DNA from: Cellvibrio sp. UBA7661
GTDB lineage: Bacteria > Pseudomonadota > Gammaproteobacteria > Pseudomonadales > Cellvibrionaceae
Reading direction: 5' to 3'
DNA: 64,000 nucleotides
Assembly: GCA_002483365.1 (NCBI GenBank)
Contig: DLHT01000014.1
Span: forward strand, 48,039 to 112,038
Position numbers and translations under genes: made by a program. The notes under the pieces are model-generated. The model ran no database searches. It was given only the letters and a program-made list of their open reading frames with translations, and was not told the DNA's origin. Shown piece after piece: positions 9,473 through 18,910 of the stretch (the stretch's first letter is position 1; every line of letters begins with the position of its first letter).

Positions 9473-10134
9473 CAGTTTTCACCTCGCACTTTTTGGTTCA
9501 TCTCCAACAGCATTTGTACTGCGGTTTTAGTTTCAGGCTCATTATTTTCCACTTGTTTTGCCAGGGAAAACTCAAATACTCCTTGATTGTTTTTAAGTGG
9601 TGCCACATTCAAAACGCCAAAAGCAGATTGCGCAAAAACAGGTTCTGTACGTAACCGCTGGATATACAGAGGGATTTGGTCCGCCGCACGGGTTTTACCC
9701 GCAAATTCAATGTAATTTCCACCTGCTTGCAATGAAAAAACATTCAGGCTGACAGTATCGAGCGACTGCCGCCCCATCGCCTGTAAATGCGCAGAAAAAC
9801 CTGAATTATTACCAAGCTTTTTATTGGCGATAATTGCAAAAATTTGTTCGCGCCGCGCTTGCTCCTGTTGCAATTGCACAATTTGGGCATCCAACTCCGC
9901 CAGATTGCTTTGTGGCCGCTGTTGTTCCAATTGCTTAAGCTGATTTTTTATTTGCTCTAACTGTACGCGTTGCTGCTCTACGGATTGAACAAGTTCGCGA
10001 TTATGTTTGGTACTAAACACACTGACCAATATCAACAGAACAATAAAAATCACCACGCCCCACAGCATATGAATGCTGCGCAAAGGTTCGCGGTTGGGTT
10101 GAAACTCTGGCAGGTATAAATTGATCTGTTGCAT
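9472..10134 (-). CDS. PilN-like MSHA assembly protein (second MshI-type gene)
   Basis: A 220-residue protein that opens with QQINLYLPEF, the cytoplasmic tail PilN uses to dock in a groove of PilM. One membrane helix (about 25-45), a Gln-rich coiled coil (50-105) and a periplasmic domain follow. It would bridge the PilM-like MshI and the PilO-like MshJ. It starts one base after the mshI stop. The symbol is left blank because naming of this gene differs between species. Confidence 0.82.
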   Translation of the reverse strand: MQQINLYLPEFQPNREPLRSIHMLWGVVIFIVLLILVSVFSTKHNRELVQSVEQQRVQLEQIKNQLKQLEQQRPQSNLAELDAQIVQLQQEQARREQIFAIIANKKLGNNSGFSAHLQAMGRQSLDTVSLNVFSLQAGGNYIEFAGKTRAADQIPLYIQRLRTEPVFAQSAFGVLNVAPLKNNQGVFEFSLAKQVENNEPETKTAVQMLLEMNQKVRGEN

Positions 10135-10135
10135 A

Positions 10136-11173
10136 TCAACCCTGCCCTACGTGATCTTGTCGCAATGCTGCACCTATGGCATGCAATGAAAGCGAAAGAA
10201 TATGATCGGGAATAGAATCGGGAATTTGTATGCCTGCATCTACATCTAATAGATGGATGGAAACCGCTAAGGCGTTGCGAATTTCGGGAGTTAATTTATC
10301 AGCCGTCACATTTTCACCGCAGAGATAAATATGGCTGGGCGGAACCTGGCGCATTTGCCGCTCGAAATAATCCAGTGAGCGTTGCAGTTCCAACACCAAG
10401 GCATCGCCGGGTAGATCATCGAGCAGGCCTGCATTGTATGAGAGCGAAAATTGCCGCGATAAATACAAATTTCCATCGCGGATAATTTGCAAGCTGCCAC
10501 CGCCTTGCTGCAATTTAACAATAGCGACGCCACGTTTGGTATCGCAACAGGCTTCTGCCAAATTGCGCAACACCAACTCAGGGATATCGATATTTTTCAG
10601 GCTCATACCGCTAGCCTTCGCCAAGGCAACCTGAGCTTCAATGTGTTTACGCTGGGCGACTACAGCATAGGCCATACGGCTGGTGCCGCGGGCGCTGTCT
10701 TCTGGCAATAGAAAAGCATCGACAATAGCTTCTGATACCGGGAATTGAATGAGATCTTTGATCCGCCAACGCAAGGCTTCGGCCAACTCTTCAGCAGGGA
10801 CTTTGGGTGCTTCGCCTAAAATAAGCTGGTAGTTGTCACTCCCCATTACCAGATTGCAGGGGATTTTTTGTAAGCCCAATTTAAGCAGCCGTGCGCGCAA
10901 CAGTTCTGCCGGATCTATTCCGTCTTCTGCGGGAATAAAATCGCAACTGAGTAATATGGGTTGTTGGGTTGCTGGCCGTTGGATATGGGCGAAAGCGATG
11001 CCTGCCGCAGAAACATCTACGCCTATCATCTGATTCTGGCGACTTGTGCCGCGCAAAAGTCGGGCTATTTTGTCCGCAAATTGCTTCAAATCGAGACTCT
11101 CTCGGATTACATCCTCTACTACCGCCATTCCCCCAGAGCGTGCCTTTTGCACAGCCGCTGGTTTTCGGGGCAA
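10136..11173 (-). CDS. mshI: MSHA biogenesis protein MshI (PilM-like)
   Basis: A 345-residue cytoplasmic actin-fold protein of the PilM/MshI type (MIGVDVSAAGIAFAHIQR near 48-65 is its first phosphate-loop region). It is the first gene of the operon and would recruit the PilN-like tail at the inner membrane. The start is uncertain. The TTG at 11173 gives a 15-residue extension, while an ATG at 11128 sits directly behind a GGGGGA run. No strong ribosome-binding site decides between them. The gene is transcribed divergently from trmL. Confidence 0.82.
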   Translation of the reverse strand: MPRKPAAVQKARSGGMAVVEDVIRESLDLKQFADKIARLLRGTSRQNQMIGVDVSAAGIAFAHIQRPATQQPILLSCDFIPAEDGIDPAELLRARLLKLGLQKIPCNLVMGSDNYQLILGEAPKVPAEELAEALRWRIKDLIQFPVSEAIVDAFLLPEDSARGTSRMAYAVVAQRKHIEAQVALAKASGMSLKNIDIPELVLRNLAEACCDTKRGVAIVKLQQGGGSLQIIRDGNLYLSRQFSLSYNAGLLDDLPGDALVLELQRSLDYFERQMRQVPPSHIYLCGENVTADKLTPEIRNALAVSIHLLDVDAGIQIPDSIPDHILSLSLHAIGAALRQDHVGQG

Positions 11174-11264
11174 TCATTTCTTAGGACTTTCTCAGGACGA
11201 TCTTAGTTGTGATCTATTTTGTGCAGTCAGTGGCCGCCACTTTTTTACAGGAAAGCTAATAACT

Positions 11265-11276
11265 CTTGCTTATAAT
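11265..11276 (+). promoter_or_regulatory. Candidate promoter of trmL (consensus -10)
   Basis: A perfect TATAAT (11271-11276) with an upstream TG (TTGCTTATAAT) lies 59 bp before the trmL start in the 161-bp gap between divergent mshI and trmL. No good -35 is seen at 16-18 bp, so it may rely on the extended -10. Confidence 0.5.
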
Positions 11277-11334
11277 TGGCACCAGAAACATAACCGTTAA
11301 CAGAGAACATAGACCATAAAGGTAGAAAAGCCAA

Positions 11335-11799
11335 ATGCTGCACATAGTTCTTTTTGAGCCTGAAATTCCGCCAAATACCGGGAACATAATCCGGCTCGCT
11401 GCCAATACCGGTTGCCAATTACATTTGATCGAACCGCTGGGCTTCAGCCTGGATGAAAAAAGCGTAATCCGTGCGGGAATGGACTATGCAGAAACCCAGG
11501 ATCTGCGCCGCCATCGCGATTGGGAATCCTTTTTAGCCAGTGAACAGCCTGCGCGTATTTTTGCCTTGAGTACCAAGGGCACCCATTGTCATAGCGATGC
11601 GCAATTTCAGGCCGGTGATTATTTGCTTTTTGGCCCCGAGTCGCGCGGTTTGCCAGCCAGTATCCGCGAGTCACTCCCCGCCAATCAGGTATTGCGCATC
11701 CCCATGGCCGCCAATAGTAGGAGCATGAACCTCTCCAACGCCGTTGCGGTGATGGTTTATGAAGCCTGGCGCCAATTGGGGTATGCTGGCGCGCTTTAG
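11335..11799 (+). CDS. trmL: tRNA (cytidine/uridine-34 2'-O)-methyltransferase TrmL
   Basis: A 154-residue SPOUT-class methyltransferase (YibK family). It methylates the ribose 2'-OH of the wobble base of tRNA-Leu using SAM. Motifs run from IVLFEPEIPPNTGNIIRLAANTG at the N-terminus (only partly diagnostic) to the C-terminal trefoil knot: LLFGPESRGLP (about 104-114) and PMAANSRSMNLSNAVA. The length matches E. coli TrmL (157 aa). The end of the gene is followed 24 bp later by a flavodoxin gene on the same strand. Confidence 0.95.
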   Translation: MLHIVLFEPEIPPNTGNIIRLAANTGCQLHLIEPLGFSLDEKSVIRAGMDYAETQDLRRHRDWESFLASEQPARIFALSTKGTHCHSDAQFQAGDYLLFGPESRGLPASIRESLPANQVLRIPMAANSRSMNLSNAVAVMVYEAWRQLGYAGAL

Positions 11800-11823
11800 C
11801 AACGCAGGATGGAACACAATCCC

Positions 11824-12270
11824 ATGAGTAAAATCCAGATTTTTATTGGCAGCGTTTACGGTGGCGCAGAGCAAGTAGGTGAAATCCTCAGCGAACAACT
11901 CACTGCACTCGGTCACGATGTCACCCTCAATACCTATGCCCGCGCTGAAGATCTGGCGCGCGACCCGGACGAGATCATCCTGCTGTGCCATTCCAATACC
12001 GGCTCGGGCGAGCTGCCCGACAATATCCAGCCTCTGTATTTACACCTCACCCGGGATTATCCGCGTATCGCCGGGCGCCGTTACGGGGTCGTTAATTTGG
12101 CTGATAGTAGTTATCACACCTTCAATGATGCAGGACGCATGTTGGATGCCGCCTTTGAAGACCTGGGCGCTGTGCGTATTGGCGAACCACTGGTATTAGA
12201 TGCGAGTAATGGCGATGACGCAGCAACCCTTGCACGCGATTGGGTGCAGAATTGGGCGAAACTGCTCTAA
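11824..12270 (+). CDS. MioC/YqcA-type flavodoxin
   Basis: A 148-residue short-chain flavodoxin. The FMN-phosphate loop is IGSVYGGAEQVGE near residues 7-19. The isoalloxazine-binding loops (CHSNTGSGELPDN and NLADSSYHTF) are present. It is an electron carrier; MioC of E. coli supports biotin synthase and other enzymes. ATG 11824 is chosen because the AGGATGG box sits about 12 nt upstream; ATG 11809 would be too close. MioC and YqcA cannot be told apart here. Confidence 0.85.
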   Translation: MSKIQIFIGSVYGGAEQVGEILSEQLTALGHDVTLNTYARAEDLARDPDEIILLCHSNTGSGELPDNIQPLYLHLTRDYPRIAGRRYGVVNLADSSYHTFNDAGRMLDAAFEDLGAVRIGEPLVLDASNGDDAATLARDWVQNWAKLL

Positions 12271-12320
12271 AACAACGCGCCGATTGCGGCCAATTAATTG
12301 AATAGATGTTGTGATTGATT

Positions 12321-12857
12321 ATGAGTGAAACCAAAACCATCGGCCTGTTTTATGGCAGCTCAACCTGCTACACCGAAATGGCCGGCGAAAAAATCCGCAA
12401 AGTTATCCATACCCTTATGGGTGAAGAGTGCGTGGATTTTTTTAACATCGCTGATACCCCGATTATCCAAACCCAATTTTACGATTACCTGATTTTCGGC
12501 ATTCCCACTTGGGATTACGGCGAGCTGCAAGAACACTGGGAAGAAATTTGGGACGAGTTGGATGAACTGGACTTCACCGGCAAAAAAATCGCTATTTATG
12601 GCTTGGGTGATCAGGTGGGTTACCCTGAATGGTTTTTGGATGCCATGGGATACCTGCACAGCAAATTAGTCCACCGCGGTGCAACGCCTTTCGGTTATTG
12701 GCCACGCACCGGTTACGAATTTGAAGCATCAAAAGCCCTTACCGCCGACGGCAATTATTTTGTTGGACTGGCGCTGGACGATGAAAACGAATTTCAATTA
12801 AGTGATGCACGCATCCAGCAGTGGTGTGCGCAAATTTTGAAAGAGTTTGGTTTGTGA
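12321..12857 (+). CDS. fldB: Long-chain flavodoxin FldB
   Basis: A 178-residue long-chain flavodoxin. The phosphate loop is FYGSSTCYTEMA near residues 8-19, the 50s loop is GIPTWDYGELQ, and the 90s loop is GLGDQVGYPEWF. The extra loop of long-chain forms is present. The Cys within the phosphate loop and the GYWPRTGYEFEASKAL segment fit FldB better than FldA. ATG 12321 is preferred to the TTG two codons upstream. Its last four bases overlap the mnmC start. Confidence 0.88.
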   Translation: MSETKTIGLFYGSSTCYTEMAGEKIRKVIHTLMGEECVDFFNIADTPIIQTQFYDYLIFGIPTWDYGELQEHWEEIWDELDELDFTGKKIAIYGLGDQVGYPEWFLDAMGYLHSKLVHRGATPFGYWPRTGYEFEASKALTADGNYFVGLALDDENEFQLSDARIQQWCAQILKEFGL

Positions 12858-14905
12858 GCGACTCCCCCAATACTGTTTCGGTGCAACACGCCCAATTAGC
12901 CTGGGATGACGATGGCCAACCTTTATCCAGTCTGTTTGGCGATGTGTATTTCTCGCGCGCAAATGGGCTGGAGGAAACCCGCCATGTTTTTCTGCAACAC
13001 AATCAATTGCGCGAGCGCTGGCAACAACTGGGTAATGGAGATCATTTCACGATTGCAGAAACCGGTTTTGGCTCCGGCCTGAATTTTTTAGCTGCGTGGC
13101 AATTGTGGCTGGAAACAGCCCCTGCTACTGCGCAATTGCATTTCGTCAGTGTTGAAAAATTTCCGCTCGCCAAAAGCGATTTACAGCGAGCCTTGGCACT
13201 TTGGCCTGAATTGCATGAATTAATCGATCAGCTTGTACAACACTATCCCGTGTTTGTGGGCGAAGGATTTCATCGCCTGATCTTTATGGATGGGCGTATC
13301 CAGTTGACCTTGATTATCGGTGATGCCACGGACGGATTTACTCAGCTGCTCTCCTCCACTCACCCTTCGTTTTCACATTTCTGTGCAAAAATTGATGCAT
13401 GGTTTCTCGACGGTTTTGCGCCTGCCAAAAACCCGCAAATGTGGAGCGATGCCTTATTTGACGTTATCCGTTTGCTGAGTAAACAAGGCACAACCGCAGC
13501 GACATTCAGTGCAGCTGCGATTGTCAAAAACGGATTAAAACGCGCAGGATTTGCCATTCAAAAAGTGGCTGGATTTGGCCGCAAACGGGAAATGACCAAA
13601 GCTTTAATGGAGCAAGCACCTGAGCAGGCTTCAATCGATACATCACAATATCGCAGCTACTCGCCCTACCCTGTACCCTGGACAGTTAACGCACACTATT
13701 CAACGCCCGCAGAAAAACAGGCATTAATTATTGGTGCCGGACTTGCCGGTTGCACCAGTGCCCATGCCTTGGCAACGCGCGGTTGGAAAGTAACTCTGGT
13801 TGAACGCCATGCAGAGATTGCAGTGGAAGCATCCGGTAATCCACAAGGTGTGCTTTATGCAAAACTCTCCCACAAAAATGAAGCGCAAGCAGAATTCAAT
13901 TTAGCCTGTTTGCAATTTGCACTGCATTTTTATCGCGCTTACTGGAACGACTGTGGCGGGAGAACCGGCGTGTTGCAATTAGCGCACAATGAATCTGAAC
14001 AACAATTGCACGAGTTATTGCGCGATAAATTTTCAACCGCCAATGAACTGGTCGAGTTTGTGGATGCAACCACGGCAAGTGCAATTGCCGGAGTATCACT
14101 CACGCACAGCGCGCTGTATTTTCCGCAGGCAGGCTGGATAAATCCGCGCGCACTTTGCGCTGCACTGGTTGCACACCCCAACATTAATGTGATCACCAAT
14201 TGCAATACCGAAGCGCTGGATTACATCGATGATCGATGGTGCATCCGTAACCGCCCGGAATTACATGCACCAGTAGCAATTATTGCCAACGCGCGCGATG
14301 CAAAACGTTTTAGCCAAAGTGCAAACTTGCCTATTAAGTCGATTCGCGGACAAATCAGTTATGTGCCGCAATCTGACGCAAGCAGCAAACTGAAAACAGT
14401 AGTCTGCAGTGAAGGTTATATTGGCCCCGCGATTGATGGTTTTCATTGCACCGGAGCCACGTTTAACTTGCGTGACGAAACGCGCGAGCTGCGCGAAGAA
14501 GATCATCGCACCAATCTCAACAACTTACGGGAGCCTTTAGGGAATTTGGCGGCAGATTGGGAACATCTGGATCTTGCCCAATTGAATGGGCGCGCTGCAT
14601 TTCGCTGTACCCTGCCCGATTATTTACCGCTGGTTGGTGCTGTTGCTGACGAACCACTGATGGAACAAAATTTTGCCCCGCTGCGTAAAAACGCCCGCGC
14701 AGCTATCCAACAAACCGGGAACTACTTAGCCGGTTTGTATATCAATATCGGTCACGGCTCACGCGGCCTTGCCTACACCCCACTATGCGCAGAACTGCTG
14801 GCAGCGGAAATCAACCGGGAAATATTACCGGTGCCACGTGAGCTGGCCAATGCACTCAACCCTGCCCGTTTTTTAATCAGGGACATAATCAAGAACAAAC
14901 GCTAG
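12854..14905 (+). CDS. mnmC: Bifunctional tRNA wobble-uridine modification enzyme MnmC
   Basis: A 683-residue fusion close to E. coli MnmC (668 aa). The N-terminal half (about 1-245) is the SAM-dependent methyltransferase MnmC2, with FTIAETGFGSGLNFL and WFLDGFAPAKNPQMW. The C-terminal half is the FAD-dependent oxidoreductase MnmC1, with ALIIGAGLAGCTSAHALA as dinucleotide-binding motif. It converts cmnm5(s2)U to mnm5(s2)U at tRNA position 34. The start is GTG 12854, overlapping the fldB stop (GTGA), so the two are translationally coupled. Confidence 0.95.
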   Translation: MSDSPNTVSVQHAQLAWDDDGQPLSSLFGDVYFSRANGLEETRHVFLQHNQLRERWQQLGNGDHFTIAETGFGSGLNFLAAWQLWLETAPATAQLHFVSVEKFPLAKSDLQRALALWPELHELIDQLVQHYPVFVGEGFHRLIFMDGRIQLTLIIGDATDGFTQLLSSTHPSFSHFCAKIDAWFLDGFAPAKNPQMWSDALFDVIRLLSKQGTTAATFSAAAIVKNGLKRAGFAIQKVAGFGRKREMTKALMEQAPEQASIDTSQYRSYSPYPVPWTVNAHYSTPAEKQALIIGAGLAGCTSAHALATRGWKVTLVERHAEIAVEASGNPQGVLYAKLSHKNEAQAEFNLACLQFALHFYRAYWNDCGGRTGVLQLAHNESEQQLHELLRDKFSTANELVEFVDATTASAIAGVSLTHSALYFPQAGWINPRALCAALVAHPNINVITNCNTEALDYIDDRWCIRNRPELHAPVAIIANARDAKRFSQSANLPIKSIRGQISYVPQSDASSKLKTVVCSEGYIGPAIDGFHCTGATFNLRDETRELREEDHRTNLNNLREPLGNLAADWEHLDLAQLNGRAAFRCTLPDYLPLVGAVADEPLMEQNFAPLRKNARAAIQQTGNYLAGLYINIGHGSRGLAYTPLCAELLAAEINREILPVPRELANALNPARFLIRDIIKNKR

Positions 14906-14955
14906 CGGCAAACCCTGTCTATACTCTTTAGCATTCCATAAAGAGAGGTATCGCT

Positions 14956-15426
14956 ATGCTGACTAACCGTACTTATGTGCTGGATGATGAAGTGGATTTT
15001 TTGCACAACTACTACGAGCGCCTTGTCGTGCAGGAAGTACATGACCAAAGTGAACGGGTTCAGCAAGGCGACCGCGACTTTCTTGCCGATGTCGCCTGTG
15101 TTGCCTTAAACCGCTTACCACCCAGATACATCCGCTACGATGTAGATATGACGTTTTTTATGTCGCCGCAGGATATGGTGGAGATCGAACGAAAAGTCAG
15201 CCAGGCAGTGACCGATGCGCTGAATTATGTTGAAAGCCGGGAGCGAGGAGAAACACCACAGTTGCCGCCGGTAGAGGTATCACTCATTTCTACCCGTGGG
15301 GATAAACCGGTAAAAGCAAACAAACCAACAGCAGCCAGTAAACCCGCTGCTGCTGCTGCAAAATCAGATAATGCAAAAGCCTCTAAAAGCCCTGCGAAAG
15401 AAAAAGCATCCAAGAAAAAAACCTGA
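14956..15426 (+). CDS. ComFB-domain protein with basic tail
   Basis: A 156-residue protein. Residues about 8-98 match the late competence protein ComFB family (NYYERLVVQEV, DFLADVACVALNRLPPRYIRYDVDM). The tail (about 115-156) is Lys/Ala/Ser-rich and probably disordered. ComFB-domain proteins of cyanobacteria bind cyclic di-GMP; whether this one does is unknown. An AGAGAGG box lies just before the ATG. It follows mnmC by 50 bp and ends at a long inverted repeat. Confidence 0.75.
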   Translation: MLTNRTYVLDDEVDFLHNYYERLVVQEVHDQSERVQQGDRDFLADVACVALNRLPPRYIRYDVDMTFFMSPQDMVEIERKVSQAVTDALNYVESRERGETPQLPPVEVSLISTRGDKPVKANKPTAASKPAAAAAKSDNAKASKSPAKEKASKKKT

Positions 15427-15471
15427 TCCCCCTCTCATACATTCACATACATCCACATACCAACATATACC

Positions 15472-15508
15472 AACACAGCACCAAGGCTCACGGCCTTGGT
15501 GCTGTGTT
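15472..15508. terminator. Perfect 16-bp inverted repeat between convergent genes
   Basis: AACACAGCACCAAGGC (15472-15487) and its exact complement (15493-15508) enclose a 5-base loop between the convergent ComFB and DUF502 genes. The position suggests a bidirectional terminator, but no T-run follows on either strand. Confidence 0.6.
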
Positions 15509-15513
15509 GATTA

Positions 15514-16170
15514 CTAACGCCCCTTATCACTGCGGGTATATTCCAATTTGGCAGAGCCTTCCGGCATATCTGAAATCACCTGCGAACCGCTGCCGCATGC
15601 AATAACAGTGCGCATAGCTTCTTCCACACTCATGTGCGGCAACATATCCACACACTCTGCCGATAGATGATAAACAAAACCTGAGGTCGGTATCGGGGCT
15701 GTAGGCGCGTACACAGTCAAGTCACCATTAGCATGTTTGGCTGTCACAATCGCAGTAACAGAGACCCCGGCTGCGCGCCCCATAATATAAGCACGGCATA
15801 CCTCACCTTTCAGCAGCGATGTATTCCCCTCACCACCCAGTAATTGCGAAACCACTTCGCGGATCGTCTTGTAGCCGGGAGCCAAGCGGGTCAGCCAGGC
15901 ATCAAGCTGGTCATGGACCCATTCGCCCACGCTTGTCTTGATAAATAAACCAATCAAAAAACACGCACATAACAGCAGTAAAACGCCGAGCACATCTGCC
16001 ACATGATTGGTAAATGCCGTTTGTTCCACCAACCAATGGCTCAAGGGTTGAATCAACGAACGCACCACACCCAGTAGCCACTCGACCAACCATACAAAAA
16101 TGGCGATGGGCAAAATCACCATAAAACCGCCAATCAAGGTAATACTGACAAACGAGCGTAAACGCTTCAT
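15514..16170 (-). CDS. DUF502 family inner-membrane protein
   Basis: A 218-residue protein with two membrane helices (about 10-32 and 55-77) and a C-terminal soluble domain. It carries family motifs such as GFMVILPIAIFVWL, PGYKTIREV, TPTSGF-like (IPTSGFVYHL) and SVEEAMRTVIACG. DUF502 proteins occur widely in proteobacteria and plants (LIKE-COV) and have no settled bacterial function. It is convergent with the ComFB gene and divergent from the next gene 50 bp away. Confidence 0.85.
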   Translation of the reverse strand: MKRLRSFVSITLIGGFMVILPIAIFVWLVEWLLGVVRSLIQPLSHWLVEQTAFTNHVADVLGVLLLLCACFLIGLFIKTSVGEWVHDQLDAWLTRLAPGYKTIREVVSQLLGGEGNTSLLKGEVCRAYIMGRAAGVSVTAIVTAKHANGDLTVYAPTAPIPTSGFVYHLSAECVDMLPHMSVEEAMRTVIACGSGSQVISDMPEGSAKLEYTRSDKGR

Positions 16171-16220
16171 GATTAAAACCCTTTACAATTGAAAACGTTC
16201 AAAACCGAAATCCTTTAGCC

Positions 16221-17045
16221 ATGTTGGACTTCCGAGTGAAACAATCTATTCGCGTGAAACAATTTGTCTACGCACTATTGTGCACCAGCCTGTTATTGAT
16301 AGCGAACCTTACGCCTGCGGTAGCTGACGAATCGCCACACTATGAGGTTATCGCCGAGCGCACCCACAAACCCACACTCTTTACCCAAGGTTTGCTGGTC
16401 GATGGCGATCACTTTTATGAAAGCAGCGGGCTCTACAACAAATCATTATTAGTCGTTTACCCCATTGCTGAACCAGCCAGCGCCTGGGCAAAAATATCGG
16501 CCCCTTTTACTAAAAAGCAATCTATTCCAAGCCAGTATTTTGCCGAAGGTTTGGCATTACTGAATGGAAAACTCTATTTACTGACCTGGCGGGAAAAAAC
16601 CTTGCTGGTGTATGACAAAGCAACCCTGAATTATGAAAAAAGTATTTCCTACAATGGCGAAGGCTGGGGCTTGACCAGCAATGGAGAACAATTAATCCGT
16701 AGCGACGGCAGCAGCAGGTTATATTTTCATAACGCCACCGATTTTACTGTTACAAAAACGATAAATGTCACTGATGACGGTACTGATGTATCGCAATTAA
16801 ACGAGTTGGAATTTGTGCGGGGATTTATCTGGGCGAATGTATGGCATCAAGACCAAATAGTAAAAATTGATCCGGATAGCGGGCATGTTGTAGGAAAAAT
16901 CGATTTGGGCGATTTGAAAAAAACACTCAATCTCAAGGACAGTGAACAGGTATTGAACGGTATCGCGTGGGATGAAAAACAACAAGCGTTTTGGGTAACA
17001 GGAAAACAATGGCCGAAAATGTTTTTAATCCGTATTACCCATTAA
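16221..17045 (+). CDS. Glutamine cyclotransferase family protein
   Basis: A 274-residue exported protein with an N-terminal signal segment (about 14-35). Five-bladed propeller repeats follow, with FTQGLLVDGDHFYESSGLY (about 55-73), FAEGLALLNGKLYLLTW and LNELEFVRGFIWANVW, all characteristic of bacterial/plant glutaminyl-peptide cyclotransferases (PF05096). These enzymes convert N-terminal Gln to pyroglutamate. The natural bacterial substrate is unknown. The start could also be the internal in-frame ATG/GTG within the first 12 codons. Confidence 0.85.
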   Translation: MLDFRVKQSIRVKQFVYALLCTSLLLIANLTPAVADESPHYEVIAERTHKPTLFTQGLLVDGDHFYESSGLYNKSLLVVYPIAEPASAWAKISAPFTKKQSIPSQYFAEGLALLNGKLYLLTWREKTLLVYDKATLNYEKSISYNGEGWGLTSNGEQLIRSDGSSRLYFHNATDFTVTKTINVTDDGTDVSQLNELEFVRGFIWANVWHQDQIVKIDPDSGHVVGKIDLGDLKKTLNLKDSEQVLNGIAWDEKQQAFWVTGKQWPKMFLIRITH

Positions 17046-17070
17046 CGGCCAATCTTATCGCGCGCGGTGG

Positions 17071-17883
17071 TTATTGTTTACGTAGCATTTCTGCCAAACC
17101 TGCACCTACAACGGCTGCACCGCCCTGCGCCCAGCCTCCATCTACCGGAATCACAGCGCCACTAATATAACTGGCAAAGTCTGATGCTAAAAATAAACAG
17201 GCATGGGCGATATCATCGGTAGAGCCCATACGCTGCAAAGGCACTGACCTTGTTACTGCAGCACGCAAACCCTCTGTAGGTGCGAGGCGCTTCATACCTT
17301 CGGTGTTGTCGATCGGACCTGGGATCACCGAATTAATACGTACACCTTCTGCGCCCCATTCCAGACACAAGGTGCGCGTGATCATATCGACACCGGCTTT
17401 CGCTGCGCATACATGGCTTTGCCCCGCCATTGGAATGTCCGCTTGGGGAGCAGAAATATTAATAATCGATGCGCCCGGTTTTTTCAGATGCGGATAAATC
17501 GCCTGCATTACATGAAAGGTACCCAACAGATCAATTTCAATCACCGAACGAAATCCATTGGGCGACATTCCCATCGCCAACGCCGGGAAATTACCTGCCG
17601 CACCCGACACCACTACATCCAGTTTTCCCCAAGCAGCTGCAATGTCAGCGATACCATTTTTAATAGCCTCGGCTTCACGCACATCAGCGGCAAAACCACG
17701 AACATCAGCGGCACCACACTGTTTGAGCGACTGCAGTGTGTCATCCACTTTTTCTTGCGAACGGCTCACCACTGCAACGCGCGCGCCTGCTTTGGCGAAG
17801 GTTTCTGCAATACCGCGATTAATACCGCTAGTACCACCCACAACCAAAACATTTTTGTGTTTGAAATCGAATTGTAAGGACAT
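17071..17883 (-). CDS. Short-chain dehydrogenase/reductase (2,4-dienoyl-CoA reductase-like)
   Basis: A 270-residue classical SDR. The cofactor motif GGTSGINRGIAETFA is near residues 14-28, NNAG is replaced by VSGAAGNFPA, and the catalytic Ser is in INISAPQ. A Tyr-x-x-x-Lys is not seen: the expected place reads SHVCAAKAGVDM, so Tyr is replaced by Cys/Ala as in decr-type dienoyl-CoA reductases, which also use a GNFP loop. The C-terminus has PVDGGWAQGG. It lies 100 bp downstream of an enoyl-CoA hydratase gene, suggesting a role in unsaturated fatty acid oxidation. Start 17883 is chosen over two upstream options. Confidence 0.8.
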   Translation of the reverse strand: MSLQFDFKHKNVLVVGGTSGINRGIAETFAKAGARVAVVSRSQEKVDDTLQSLKQCGAADVRGFAADVREAEAIKNGIADIAAAWGKLDVVVSGAAGNFPALAMGMSPNGFRSVIEIDLLGTFHVMQAIYPHLKKPGASIINISAPQADIPMAGQSHVCAAKAGVDMITRTLCLEWGAEGVRINSVIPGPIDNTEGMKRLAPTEGLRAAVTRSVPLQRMGSTDDIAHACLFLASDFASYISGAVIPVDGGWAQGGAAVVGAGLAEMLRKQ

Positions 17884-17983
17884 ACATTTTCCACTCATCA
17901 GTAAGCAATCATTAAACACGTGGCGAATTAGTATCAAAAAAACGTTGCGCTTCTGTTCTAAACTCGCGACCTAAAACCGTGAA

Positions 17984-18763
17984 CTAAAATCGGGAAAAAT
18001 CCGGTGCACGTTTTTCAAAAAAGGCCGTGATGGATTCCTTGCACTCCTCTGATGCCAAGCCTGCCGCAAAACCGGTGTATTCCGTGCTGAGCGATGCGTC
18101 TACCGCAACACGGGTCGCCGCACGCAAAAGCGCTTTCGTACGGCGTACAGCGCCCGGCGGTTGTTGGGCCAAGCGTGCGATTTTTGTTTTTGCATATTCC
18201 GTTAGCTCATCCCACGGAACCGCTTTGGTTACAATGCCCAAATTAGCCGCATCTGCACCGGAAAAAGGTTCGCCCAGAAAAAACAGCTCAGCCGCTTTCT
18301 GCTGGCCGACAAGGCGGGGAATCAAATAGCTGCTCGCATATTCAGGGCACAATCCGAGATTGACAAAGGGCAATTGCAGACGCGCATCATCAGCGGCATA
18401 CACAAGATCACAATGCAGCAGAAGCGTCGTGCCAATCCCCACCGCATGACCACGCACCACCGCCACAACAGGCTTACCGCAATCGCGCAGAGCCTCCATA
18501 AAACGCACAACGGGGTGATGTTCATGGATTTCCGGCTCATTCATAAAATCCATTAGATCATTGCCACTGGTGAAAAATTCATCCGTGCCTGTGAGCACAA
18601 TCACGCGCACCTCCCCATCCATATCGGCATTTTTGATCAAATCCGCCAAAGCACCGTACATGGCCAGTGTCAGCGCATTTTTACGCTCAGGGCGGTTCAA
18701 GCTTAGGGTAAGTACACGTGCCTCAAAGTGAGTAACAATCTGGGGTATTGGGCTGCTTATCAT
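17984..18763 (-). CDS. Enoyl-CoA hydratase/isomerase family protein
   Basis: A 259-residue crotonase-fold protein. The N-terminal LNRPERKNALTLAMY, the oxyanion-hole region (FTSGNDLMDF and GHAVGIGTTLLLHCDLVYA) and ARLQLPFVNLGLCPE are visible. It acts on acyl-CoA thioesters. At the second catalytic position the residue in LGLCPEYASS is Glu, as in many hydratases, so the choice between hydratase and isomerase is open. The open frame extends far upstream, but only the part from ATG 18763 is homologous. It is divergent from argS. Confidence 0.88.
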   Translation of the reverse strand: MISSPIPQIVTHFEARVLTLSLNRPERKNALTLAMYGALADLIKNADMDGEVRVIVLTGTDEFFTSGNDLMDFMNEPEIHEHHPVVRFMEALRDCGKPVVAVVRGHAVGIGTTLLLHCDLVYAADDARLQLPFVNLGLCPEYASSYLIPRLVGQQKAAELFFLGEPFSGADAANLGIVTKAVPWDELTEYAKTKIARLAQQPPGAVRRTKALLRAATRVAVDASLSTEYTGFAAGLASEECKESITAFFEKRAPDFSRF

Positions 18764-18910
18764 TATCGGATCCTTGCTGTTTCTGGGGTTGGAGGGTCGA
18801 TTGAGTATAGCCAACGCCACCCATTGCGCGCATAAAAGATGGCACCACTCTCCACCGGCGAGTACAATTCGCCACCTTCTATACTGAGCAATAATGACCG
18901 AAATTACCCT

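Noticed and set aside
16185..16205. TTGAAAACGTTCAA as a LacI-type operator
   Set aside because: It is only partly symmetrical, lies between unrelated divergent genes, and no LacI-type regulator is near.
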